Assembly: GCA_031277445.1 (NCBI GenBank) | Contig: JAITMH010000124.1 | Coordinates: forward strand, 1-9,018 | From: Burkholderiales bacterium | GTDB lineage: Bacteria; Pseudomonadota; Gammaproteobacteria; Burkholderiales; Casimicrobiaceae | Direction of reading: 5' to 3' | DNA: 9,018 nucleotides | In this document: positions 1-6,312 of the stretch, piece by piece | How the letters are laid out: each line of letters opens with the position of its first letter | Numbering within the stretch: position 1 is the first letter of the stretch | The notes under the pieces: generated by a model | The model's input: only the letters and a program-made list of their open reading frames with translations | Database searches by the model: none | What the model was told of the DNA's origin: nothing | Program-made: the position numbers and the translations under genes

Positions 1-77
1 CGCACGCCGGACAATTCAACGATGGCCGTCTCGTCGTCTTTTTTTTCCATGACCCGAACCGGTATTGCCAGACACAT
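1..77 (-). CDS. hypC: HypC hydrogenase maturation chaperone, N-terminal 25 codons (cut by window edge)
   Basis: The visible residues begin MCLAIPVRV, the signature start of the HypC/HupF/HybG family. After removal of Met1, Cys2 is the residue that binds the Fe(CN)2CO precursor and contacts the hydrogenase large subunit. HypC works with HypD in the cytoplasm. ATG is at 77-75, preceded by a clear AAGGAG ribosome binding site at 85-90 with 7 nt spacing, so the start is firm. The rest lies beyond position 1. It follows hypF but is separated from it by 261 nt of repeat-rich DNA, and its ribosome binding site lies only about 20 nt from an arm of the inverted repeat at 112-269. It is a paralogue of hupF in the same window (MCVGIPMQV). 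Confidence 0.93.
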   Translation of the reverse strand, partial: MCLAIPVRVMEKKDDETAIVELSGV

Positions 78-90
78 AGCCGCACTCCTT
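78..90 (-). promoter_or_regulatory. Ribosome binding site of hypC
   Basis: On the minus strand an AAGGAG core (85-90) lies 7 nt before the hypC ATG. It is one of the strongest Shine-Dalgarno matches in the window. That fits a gene that cannot rely on translational coupling, because hypF ends 261 nt upstream. Confidence 0.75.
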
Positions 91-111
91 GGAACATACC
101 TAAAAATCTTT

Positions 112-269
112 TTAACCGCAAAGAACGCAAAGACCACAAAGAAAAAACTCCGAGTCTTTTGTGCCCTGTGTAGTTAATTCGTAAAGCCTGTTGGGAAAAT
201 TATTTAGCCGAAAAGAACGCTGGCGAAGAGAAGAATCATCTTTGTGCTCTTTGCGTTCTTTGCGGTTAA
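112..269. repeat. Long inverted repeat with 9-bp-periodic arms between hypF and hypC
   Basis: The arms at 112-142 and 239-269 are reverse complements with 30 of 31 bases matching, separated by 96 nt. Each arm reads TTAACC followed by three units of about 9 bp (CGCAAAGAA, CGCAAAGAC, CACAAAGA). The spacer contains what look like two further decayed arms, at about 155-176 and 203-232, so the element may be two nested or tandem palindromes. No reading frame in it resembles a protein. In RNA it could form a long hairpin between hypF and hypC. It resembles the non-coding AACC(A/G)C-type intergenic repeats that recur in many proteobacterial genomes. That resemblance is from memory and was not searched. 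Confidence 0.8.
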
Positions 270-295
270 TAAATAAACGCTTCCTTTCTCTCAAC

Positions 296-362
296 CGTTG
301 GGGTTTGCTACGCTCGCCCCAAGCTATGCAACTGCCGCTCACCCTAACCTATGCAACCGCGC
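296..362. repeat. Repeat with imperfect 25-bp tandem duplication over the hypF 3' end
   Basis: The segment 296-326 (GTTGGGGTTTGCTACGCTCG then CCCCAA) has TTGGGG and CCCCAA arms (299-304 and 317-322) that can fold as a hairpin. It matches, with about six or seven differences, the reverse complement of 8808-8840, so it is a dispersed repeat. Its second half recurs directly: 313-337 and 338-362 match at 19 of 25 positions. The second copy contains the hypF stop codon and last codons. The hairpin lies just after the hypF stop on the minus strand and could attenuate transcription, but no clear T-run follows. Confidence 0.6.
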
Positions 363-2903
363 CACCCAGGCTTGCCCCAGACTCAACCCGCCGTCGTTGG
401 CTGGCGCCGCCTGCGCATGCCATACCACATGGCCACGCGCCCGCAGCCCGTCGCTAACACCACGCGATAATAGCGCATTCACGAAACAACCGCCGCCGCA
501 CACGATTTGATCGAGGCCGAGACGCCGTGCTGCGGCATCCGCCCATTCGACAACGGCGGCGATCAAGGTGCCATGAAACAGCGCCGCGCCGTAGGACGGA
601 TTGTCAACGTAGAACAACGCATGAACAAGCGGTAAAACGTTAAGCGTGCCGTCCGGCTCAATCAGGAACGCAGAAGAATCAACCGGCAAATGCGACTTTT
701 GTTTGCTATTCAGGTAACGATGCGCCAACCCTTCGAGCCGCATCGCCGCCTGCCCTTCAAAAGTCATTTGTTCGCAGACTTTCAACGCGCCTGCCGCCGC
801 ATCAAAATAACGCCCCATGCTGGTGGTCGGCGGCGCATGCGGTGAATTTGCTTCCAACGCACGCGACAGCACTTTAGCGACTGCTGCGGCTGCCGACTGC
901 TGCGGAAAAATCTTTTCAATATCGCCTACCCGACCCGATTGCGCCAACACACTCGCCGCCATCCGCCAGGGTTCACGTGCTGCTTTATCGCCACCGGCAA
1001 GATACAACGGCGTCAGATGACCGACTCGTTCGCTTTTCGCGCCCTGGCACTTTGCACCTCCGACATACAACAATTCACCGCCCCATGCAGTACCGTCATC
1101 ACCAAGACCAACACCATCAAATGCCAGCCCGAGTACCGGCGCGTCAATCCGGTGTTCCGCAACCACCGCCGCAATATGCGCATGATGGTGCGCCACTTCG
1201 ATCATCGGCACATCAAAACGCTGCGCCAACGCAGCGGCAACTCGTGTGCTGTAAAAATCCGGATGACGATCGTGCGCGATGCACGTCGGCGTCACATCGA
1301 GCAATTTCAGCAGATGTTCAATCGCTTCGTCGAAAGCGCGACAGGTTGCCGCATTGTCGAGACTACCGATGTGCGGCGACAAAAACGCCTCATCGCCGCG
1401 TGTCACGCAAATCGTGTTTTTAAAATAACCGCCCACCGCCAGCACTGACGGCGCATCGGCTGCGCCGCTCAAACGGATGGCGCGTGGTGTGTAACCACGC
1501 GCACGGCGAATAAACTGAGGCGGCAACAGTTGCGGCTTTGATTCTGTTATCGGCACCCGCACCACGCTGTCGTCACAACGTGCGACAATTTCGCGGTCGT
1601 GCATCAACCACCCGTCGGCAATGCCCTGCAAGCGTTGCAACGCTTCTTCATTGCCGATCACCAGCGGTTCGCCGCCCGGATTGGCCGAAGTCATCACCAG
1701 TATCAGTGGCTGCGCTTCTTTGAGCCAATCAAGCGTCGCCGGTCGGCCTGATGCTTCGTGAAACAGCAAATAATGCAACGGTGTATAAGGCAACATCAGA
1801 CCCAGCGTGTTCATGTCCGGCGCAATTCCAGCGAGCGCTTTATCGGTATGCTTTTTTTTCGGCAACAACACAATGGGACGTTCGACGCTTTCCAGCAATG
1901 CCGCTTCTTCCTCAGAAACATCGCACCATTGCTGCGCCGACACCGCATTCAACACCATCAGCGCAAACGGTTTCTCGTCACGCGCTTTACGCTGCCGCAA
2001 TTCGGATACTGCTTCGGCGCACGTCGCATCGCACACCAGATGAAAACCGCCCAGTCCCTTGATGGCTACAATGTCGCCGCGCCGGATACGGTTTAGCGCT
2101 TCGGCAATTGCATCATTCTCGGCTCCCCTCTCCCCTCGTGGGAGCGGGGAGAGGGGAGAGGGGGATAAAGACCCTTTCCCACCCAAGCCTTCCCCCTCTC
2201 CCGCCCCTTCGGGGCACCCTCCCCCGCTAGGGGGGAGGGAAAAAAGTGTATGCACTTGAGTCGAAATCGCTCTAATATCGCCACTACCTCGCACATCGCA
2301 CCACTGCAAACGCGGCCCACACTGCGGACAAGCGTTAGGCTCGGCGTGAAAACGGCGGTGCGCCGCATCCGTATATTCGGCCAGACAAGCCGGACATTGC
2401 GCGAACGTCGCCATACTGGTCGTCGCTCGATCATACGGCAAGCCATGCACAAGTGTATAACGTGGCCCGCAATGCGTGCAGTTGATAAACGGATAACGGT
2501 AACGACGATCACCCGGCGTTAACATTTCAAAAAGACAATCGTCGCAAATGGCGCTGTCCGGGCCGATCATGGTGGCAAGTGCGCCATCGTGCGCACTCTT
2601 GATCACCTCGAAGCCGTGCGTATTCGGAACAAGCGCGACCTCCTGCGGTATCACCTCATCAATACGCGCCAATCGCGGCGCTTCCGCAAGAAGTCGTTGC
2701 ACAAACGTTTCCAGTTGCGGCAAACTTCCTTCGGCTTCGACCACCACGCCGCTGACACCGTTTTGCACCCAACCGCTTAACGCCATTTCGCTCGCCAGTC
2801 GGTGAACGAACGGGCGAAAACCGACGCCTTGCACGATACCGCGCACCTGAAAGCGTCGACGTATTCGGGGGTGCATCGAAATCGGTAGTGTCAGTGCAGC
2901 CAT
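339..2903 (-). CDS. hypF: HypF carbamoyltransferase for hydrogenase cyanide-ligand synthesis
   Basis: HypF transfers a carbamoyl group from carbamoyl phosphate to the C-terminal cysteine of HypE, the source of the CN ligands on the active-site iron. The 854 residues show the full family order. An acylphosphatase domain has VQGVGFRPFV with catalytic R30 and N48. Two zinc fingers have paired cysteines at 120/123 and 142/145, then 170/173 and 192/195. A YrdC/Sua5-like domain spans about 262-450 (IVAIKGLGGFHL, TSANPGGEPL). A Kae1-like domain from about 484 to the end carries HHHAH at 572-576 and GGGCFVN. E. coli HypF has about 750 residues. About 41 of the extra residues (221-261) come from a palindromic repeat inserted in frame between zinc finger and YrdC domain. 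The last six residues (RLHRLG) and the stop fall in another repeat. The start at 2903 has AGGATGAG just upstream; an alternative ATG is codon 10. Confidence 0.96.
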   Translation of the reverse strand: MAALTLPISMHPRIRRRFQVRGIVQGVGFRPFVHRLASEMALSGWVQNGVSGVVVEAEGSLPQLETFVQRLLAEAPRLARIDEVIPQEVALVPNTHGFEVIKSAHDGALATMIGPDSAICDDCLFEMLTPGDRRYRYPFINCTHCGPRYTLVHGLPYDRATTSMATFAQCPACLAEYTDAAHRRFHAEPNACPQCGPRLQWCDVRGSGDIRAISTQVHTLFSLPPSGGGCPEGAGEGEGLGGKGSLSPSPLSPLPRGERGAENDAIAEALNRIRRGDIVAIKGLGGFHLVCDATCAEAVSELRQRKARDEKPFALMVLNAVSAQQWCDVSEEEAALLESVERPIVLLPKKKHTDKALAGIAPDMNTLGLMLPYTPLHYLLFHEASGRPATLDWLKEAQPLILVMTSANPGGEPLVIGNEEALQRLQGIADGWLMHDREIVARCDDSVVRVPITESKPQLLPPQFIRRARGYTPRAIRLSGAADAPSVLAVGGYFKNTICVTRGDEAFLSPHIGSLDNAATCRAFDEAIEHLLKLLDVTPTCIAHDRHPDFYSTRVAAALAQRFDVPMIEVAHHHAHIAAVVAEHRIDAPVLGLAFDGVGLGDDGTAWGGELLYVGGAKCQGAKSERVGHLTPLYLAGGDKAAREPWRMAASVLAQSGRVGDIEKIFPQQSAAAAVAKVLSRALEANSPHAPPTTSMGRYFDAAAGALKVCEQMTFEGQAAMRLEGLAHRYLNSKQKSHLPVDSSAFLIEPDGTLNVLPLVHALFYVDNPSYGAALFHGTLIAAVVEWADAAARRLGLDQIVCGGGCFVNALLSRGVSDGLRARGHVVWHAQAAPANDGGLSLGQAWVARLHRLG
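2121..2243. repeat. Palindromic GC-rich repeat inserted in frame inside hypF
   Basis: About 123 bp, exactly 41 codons, unlike the surrounding coding sequence. It contains three hairpins: a perfect 13-bp inverted repeat at 2123-2135 and 2146-2158 (CTCCCCTCTCCCC, loop of 10), a GCCCC-TTC-GGGGC stem at 2203-2215, and CCCTCCCCC paired with GGGGGAGGG at 2217-2225 and 2231-2239. In the hypF frame it encodes a Gly/Ser/Pro-rich stretch (residues 221-261, including SPLSPLPRGERGA) with no counterpart at this place in E. coli HypF, where the linker from the zinc-finger Trp to IVAIKG is about 25 residues against 77 here. I infer a mobile, REP/MITE-like intergenic palindrome that landed in a tolerant linker without breaking the frame. 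I see no convincing target duplication. Confidence 0.8.
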
Positions 2904-2920
2904 CTCATCCTGAATTTCTT

Positions 2921-3024
2921 TTTAACCACGAAAAACACGAAAGTCACGAAATAATCATTGTAAAGTCATAATAAACAGATGGGCGCTATAACACTTTCGT
3001 GCTTTTCGTGTCTTTCGTGGTTAA
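2921..3024. repeat. Long inverted repeat with 9-bp-periodic arms between hypB and hypF
   Basis: The arms at 2921-2951 and 2994-3024 are reverse complements at 28 of 31 positions, with 42 nt between them. Each arm is TTTAACCACGAAA followed by CACGAAA units at 9-bp spacing. The layout is the same as that of the element at 112-269 but the unit is CACGAAA instead of CGCAAAG, so these look like two subfamilies of one repeat class. It fills nearly the whole 138-nt gap between hypB (stop at 3042) and hypF (start at 2903), which is otherwise a tightly packed operon. A strong hairpin in the mRNA here could reduce hypF expression relative to hypB. Confidence 0.82.
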
Positions 3025-3041
3025 ATTTGTTTTTTCAACAT

Positions 3042-3992
3042 TTATTTTTCAACGCCGCGCTTGAGCCAGTCTAACCAGTCACCCATCCCCTCGCCGGTTG
3101 TCGCCGACACTTTCATCACTGTCAGCTTCGGTTGAATCCGGCGTGCGTATGTGATCGCCTGCGCGACATCGAAATCGACATACGGCAACAGATCAATCTT
3201 GTTAATCAACAGCACATCAGCGGCGCGAAACATATCGGGATACTTCGACGGTTTGTCGGCGCCTTCGGTCACGGAAAGAATGACCACTTTGTGCGCTTCG
3301 CCGAGATCGAACGCGGCGGGACACACCAGATTGCCGACGTTTTCGATAAACAGCAAAGCATTTTCAAGTTTCGGCAATTTTGGTAACGCTTGCGCGACCA
3401 TCCGCGCATCAAGGTGGCAGCCTTTGCCGGTGTTGATTTGCACAGCAGGCGCGCCGGTCGCACGTATGCGATCGGCGTCGTTTTCGGTCTGTTGGTCACC
3501 TTCAATCACCGCGCACGGCACAGCATCGCGCAGCGCTTCAATGGTGCGCACCAACAGCGTTGTTTTACCCGAGCCGGGGCTTGACACCAGATTCAGCGCG
3601 AACAATCCTTGATCGACAAACCGTTGCCGGTTCTGCTGCGCCACCGCATCGTTTCTCTCAAGCAAGTCGCGTTCGATTTCGATCACCCGCGCCGCCGACA
3701 CTTCCGGCGCATGAACCGCGCCAAGCGGCGCACGGTCGTGTGAATGCGCGTGATCGTGCGAATGCCCGTGGCTGTGTCCGTGACCATGCGAGTGCGGATG
3801 GTCGTGCGCATGCACATGAGCGTGGCTGTGCGACTCACCACCATGTGCATGGGTATGCGTATGTTCATGGGCGTGCGTATGGCTGTGCCAAGTCCCATCC
3901 TCGTGCTGGTGCCAATGCGGGTCGCTATGCTCCTCGACCGGCACGCCGTCAATTCTCACTTCACCATGACCACAACCGCAAGTTGAACACAT
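3042..3992 (-). CDS. hypB: HypB GTPase and nickel-binding hydrogenase maturation factor
   Basis: HypB is a SIMIBI-class GTPase that, with HypA, inserts nickel into the hydrogenase large subunit in the cytoplasm. The 316 residues start MCSTCGCG, the N-terminal CxxCGC high-affinity nickel site. A histidine-rich segment follows (28 His in residues 22-85, alternating with Ala, Ser, Thr, Gly and Asp), a likely nickel store. The GTPase domain has a P-loop SPGSGKTT at 138-145, the dimer-interface metal ligands C192, H193 and C224 (same spacing as C166, H167 and C198 of E. coli HypB), and the guanine motif NKID at 264-267. The ATG at 3992 is preceded by AGGAG at 3999-4003 with 6 nt spacing. It lies 27 nt after hypA. 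The gap to hypF is filled by an inverted repeat. Confidence 0.97.
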   Translation of the reverse strand: MCSTCGCGHGEVRIDGVPVEEHSDPHWHQHEDGTWHSHTHAHEHTHTHAHGGESHSHAHVHAHDHPHSHGHGHSHGHSHDHAHSHDRAPLGAVHAPEVSAARVIEIERDLLERNDAVAQQNRQRFVDQGLFALNLVSSPGSGKTTLLVRTIEALRDAVPCAVIEGDQQTENDADRIRATGAPAVQINTGKGCHLDARMVAQALPKLPKLENALLFIENVGNLVCPAAFDLGEAHKVVILSVTEGADKPSKYPDMFRAADVLLINKIDLLPYVDFDVAQAITYARRIQPKLTVMKVSATTGEGMGDWLDWLKRGVEK

Positions 3993-4019
3993 CGTTGTCT
4001 CCTGTCCTTCCCAGTACCT

Positions 4020-4361
4020 TCAAATAATTTCAATCGACGCAATTCGCATCGCGTCGCCTTGCGTCACCGCCAATTGATAACGCCCGCACTCCGGGCAAGC
4101 CTCGCCGAGCTTTGCCAGCGCCACTGTTTTCGAACACAGCATACACCAGGCCGCACCCGGAACCTCAATCACTTCAAAACGTGCGCCTTCGGCAACACTT
4201 CCGCGTGTCACCACATCAAACGCAAACGCCAGCGCGTCACGGTCGGCATGCGACAACGCTCCCAATTCAAATTGTACCGACGTTACCCGCTGCGCGTTGT
4301 GTTTCCGCGCCGTGCTTTCGACGATTTCCAGCATGCTCTCGGCGAGCGACATTTCATGCAT
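4020..4361 (-). CDS. hypA: HypA nickel metallochaperone
   Basis: HypA binds one nickel ion and passes it, with HypB, to the hydrogenase large subunit. The 113-residue length is usual for the family. It starts MHEMSLAESM. His2 with the N-terminal amine forms the nickel site, so this exact ATG is required. The structural zinc site is C73/C76 and C89/C92 (CMLC and CPEC). The gene overlaps the 3' end of hupK by 8 nt (ATGCATGA holds both the start and the hupK stop), which indicates translational coupling. A GAGGTG Shine-Dalgarno lies about 4 nt upstream, inside hupK. hypB follows after 27 nt. Confidence 0.97.
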   Translation of the reverse strand: MHEMSLAESMLEIVESTARKHNAQRVTSVQFELGALSHADRDALAFAFDVVTRGSVAEGARFEVIEVPGAAWCMLCSKTVALAKLGEACPECGRYQLAVTQGDAMRIASIEII

Positions 4362-5532
4362 GAATCACCTCAACATCAAACGCAACACAGGGATCAAGCA
4401 CCTGAACCAACCAGGTCGCGTGCGTCTGCAAACAAGCGGCATCGGTCGCCGGCAAGCCGATCAACGTCGCCAGTGCGCTGTCGCGGTGCAAATTCCAATC
4501 GGTCGGCGCACACACCTCATAAGCAACAACGCTTTGTGCTGCCAACTGTACCCGATGCACAAGCACACCACGCGCACATTCGACTTCCGCCATGCCGTCA
4601 CCGTCACCAAGCGAATGAACGCGAATCCATGGCCGCTCCTCTTTCTTCTCTGCGGTCGCGTCAAGAAGTTCGCCCAGCGTTCTTGCCACATCGACAAGCC
4701 GCGCCCACAATCTTGCTACCGCACCATTTCCGAAACGCGCTGCTACCGGCGCCATGCGCGAATCCTGTTGCACACGCCACCAGGCGCTCGCGTCGTAAGG
4801 CGCATGCACCAGCGCCTGCCAGGACAATTTACCGGCGCGAAACATCGCCAACGGCAACGGCGATAACGCTGTTTTTCCAAGCACCGGAACGTCCTTCGCC
4901 ATTTGCCGAAACCAGCGCATCACCGGCAGCACATCCGATGCGGCGCTGTTTCCGACGCTGTTTCCGACGCTGTTTCCTTCTCCTTGCCAATGCAAAACAG
5001 AGACGCCATACACATGGCGAGTGCAAAAATGATCCCAGGCCTGAGCGATTTGCTTTGCTTCTTGAATCAACGCGGCAAGCGCCGACGCTTTGTCGTGCGC
5101 CGCATCGTTGCACAATGCTTTTTGAAGCCGCGCCAGAAAAGCCGTGCTGTCGCGCCATGCCTGCGAAAAATCGGCGATCAACGCCACACCTTGCTCCGAC
5201 CGTTGCGCTGATTGCCGAGACAGCAACGTCTCCGGCAAACCAAGACACAACGACCGCAAGCTTTCCTGAACGCTTTCGATTTGCACCGCCAACGTATGCC
5301 CTGCCATCAGCGTCGGTGACAGCGGTTGAGCACACGCCGCGCTGATCGCGCCCGCCGCCGCCGCTGCCTGCGCCTGCGCACAAATGCTGAAAACTGAAGG
5401 CAACAATACCGCTGCCTCCGATGCCTGACGTTGCGCCAACAATGCCGTCGCGTCGAAACGCGGCAATCGAACATCGAGCGCGGTCACGCGCTCGCCGTCG
5501 GTTGTCAACGTCAGCGTCAACTCGCGTTTCAT
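4354..5532 (-). CDS. hupK: HupK/HoxV-type scaffold, degenerate hydrogenase large subunit
   Basis: This 392-residue protein resembles a [NiFe] hydrogenase large subunit that has lost its active site. In the HoxV/HupK family such proteins are thought to act as scaffolds for the Fe(CN)2CO unit before transfer to the large subunit. The C-terminal part follows the large-subunit pattern closely: ECARGVLVHRV (318-328), APTDWNLHRD (342-351) and a terminal DPCVAFDVE (380-388), where the catalytic subunit has DPCxxCxxH. Near the N terminus SVFSICAQAQ (46-55) aligns with the RxCGxC region. One cysteine of each pair remains (C51, C382), and the second is replaced (A54, F385). A low-complexity GNSV repeat at 186-196 comes from a 12-bp tandem repeat. 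The ATG overlaps the hupJ stop (ATGA), and its own stop overlaps hypA. Confidence 0.88.
   Translation of the reverse strand: MKRELTLTLTTDGERVTALDVRLPRFDATALLAQRQASEAAVLLPSVFSICAQAQAAAAAGAISAACAQPLSPTLMAGHTLAVQIESVQESLRSLCLGLPETLLSRQSAQRSEQGVALIADFSQAWRDSTAFLARLQKALCNDAAHDKASALAALIQEAKQIAQAWDHFCTRHVYGVSVLHWQGEGNSVGNSVGNSAASDVLPVMRWFRQMAKDVPVLGKTALSPLPLAMFRAGKLSWQALVHAPYDASAWWRVQQDSRMAPVAARFGNGAVARLWARLVDVARTLGELLDATAEKKEERPWIRVHSLGDGDGMAEVECARGVLVHRVQLAAQSVVAYEVCAPTDWNLHRDSALATLIGLPATDAACLQTHATWLVQVLDPCVAFDVEVIHA
4944..4977. repeat. 12-bp tandem repeat within hupK
   Basis: Nearly three copies of CGCTGTTTCCGA in a row (4944-4955, 4956-4967, 4968-4977 partial). On the coding strand they give the peptide GNSVGNSVGNS at residues 186-196 of HupK. 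Because 12 is a multiple of three, copy-number change would keep the frame. It lies just before the conserved LPVMRWFR region, probably in a surface loop. Confidence 0.85.
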
Positions 5533-6080
5533 TCTGCCGCGCCCTTATTCAAAAAGCGGCCACGCAAAAAATCGCGCTTCGACAACGGTTCCGTCAATTT
5601 TTCCCGCAACGTTGGCCGTTGTTTTTCTTCGCCTGACGCTTCCGGCACCTCGTCCTCAAACAACGCTTTCAACACGAACGCTGCGGTTTGCCGCGCCGTT
5701 TCATGATCGCCGAACTGCTGCATCGGAGAAAACAGCGAACACATCATGTATTCGCCGAGCGTTTCGTCGTGCGCCATAATGAAATCGTAGTCGCCCGCCG
5801 GAAACCGGTAATGCAGACGTTCACCGCGCTCAATCGTCGGCCAGTGTTCCGGCTCACGTGGCAGCAGCATCAGATTCATCATCCAGGGCGTCACGATCAC
5901 GCCCAGCCAGAATTCCTGCCAGGGCTGGAAACCAACGGCCTCCACACGCAGCACCGGATTGAGAAAAGGCAGCCCCTGCATTCGGGTATGGCCGATCTGC
6001 TCGAATCCCGCGCAGAGACGCGCCGACGGGTCGGGCAACATCATTTCGGCAGAAGCCGCCGCGCAGACATCATCCGTCAC
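5529..6080 (-). CDS. hupJ: HupJ, HybE-family [NiFe]-hydrogenase assembly chaperone
   Basis: HybE-family proteins bind the hydrogenase small subunit or its Tat signal peptide and hold back export until maturation is complete; HupJ also supports small-subunit maturation under oxygen. The 183 residues carry the family core: GLPFLNPVLRVEAVGFQPW (36-54), VTPWMMNLMLLP (63-74), PAGDYDF and YMMCSLFSPMQQF (111-123). The reading frame stays open to 6200, but that part overlaps hupI and is not conserved. A GTG at 6080 has AGGAG at 6087-6091 with 6 nt spacing and starts 14 nt after the hupI stop, so I chose it. The C terminus ends PLSKRDFLRGRFL, which resembles a twin-arginine (SRRxFLK) motif. The stop overlaps the hupK start as ATGA. 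Confidence 0.9.
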   Translation of the reverse strand: MTDDVCAAASAEMMLPDPSARLCAGFEQIGHTRMQGLPFLNPVLRVEAVGFQPWQEFWLGVIVTPWMMNLMLLPREPEHWPTIERGERLHYRFPAGDYDFIMAHDETLGEYMMCSLFSPMQQFGDHETARQTAAFVLKALFEDEVPEASGEEKQRPTLREKLTEPLSKRDFLRGRFLNKGAAE

Positions 6081-6091
6081 TTGCGTCTCCT
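6081..6091 (-). promoter_or_regulatory. Ribosome binding site deciding the GTG start of hupJ
   Basis: AGGAG on the minus strand (6087-6091) lies 6 nt before the GTG at 6080. No in-frame ATG lies near the hupI stop, and the first in-frame ATG (codon 13) would remove the first 12 residues. This site is the main evidence for the hupJ start. Confidence 0.7.
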
Positions 6092-6094
6092 CAT

Positions 6095-6310
6095 TTACGT
6101 CTCGTTCAACACCAGAAACTGATCCCTGGTCGCGCTGCACTGTGGACACGTCCAATGTTCCGGCAAATCGTAAAACGGCACACCCGGCGGAATTTGCCAT
6201 TCGGGATCACCTTCCGCCGGATCATAAACATACCAGCACACTTTGCATTCGAGTCGCGTGGTCGGGCCGATTTTGCTGTTGTCGCCGAGATAAGAGCCTT
6301 CAAAAAGCAC
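6095..6310 (-). CDS. hupI: HupI/HoxR rubredoxin for hydrogenase maturation
   Basis: A single rubredoxin domain of about 71 residues. Counted from this start, the iron ligands are the pairs CKVC (22/25) and CPQC (55/58), with YVYDPAEGDPEWQIPPG and LPEHW between them as in HupI/HoxR proteins. In Cupriavidus and Rhizobium this dedicated rubredoxin is needed to make an active hydrogenase under oxygen, probably in electron supply or protection during Fe-S cluster assembly of the small subunit. Two GTG codons compete for the start. The one at 6316 would overlap the hupH stop (GTGA) but lies only 1 nt from the GGAGG at 6318-6322. The one at 6310 lies 7 nt away and gives the family-like start MLFEGSYLGD, so I chose 6310. 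hupJ follows after 14 nt. Confidence 0.93.
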   Translation of the reverse strand: MLFEGSYLGDNSKIGPTTRLECKVCWYVYDPAEGDPEWQIPPGVPFYDLPEHWTCPQCSATRDQFLVLNET

Positions 6311-6312
6311 TT

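Noticed and set aside
112..342. Small open frames across the repeats between hypF and hypC
   Set aside because: Their translations follow the repeat (for example RKERKEHKD from the CAAAGAA units) and show no protein-like conservation or start signal.
3744..3910. Possible minisatellite or CRISPR-like repeat from the CATGCGCATG-type pattern
   Set aside because: The periodicity reflects alternating His-X codons in HypB. Units are irregular, with no constant repeat-spacer pattern. No CRISPR array is present in the window.
3744..3986. Plus-strand and alternative-frame open frames rich in Met, Val and Arg opposite the HypB histidine segment
   Set aside because: They arise from the alternating CAT/CAC His codons of hypB read in other frames, and have no independent support.
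4059..5345. A 428-codon open frame on the plus strand, antisense to hypA and hupK
   Set aside because: Its translation is rich in Arg, His, Pro and Cys with no recognisable domain, it crosses two well-supported genes, and it has no ribosome binding site worth noting. It is a by-product of GC-rich coding DNA on the other strand.
6081..6200. N-terminal extension of hupJ overlapping hupI
   Set aside because: The extra 40 codons are the +1 shadow of the rubredoxin gene, and a GTG with a good Shine-Dalgarno lies after the hupI stop.
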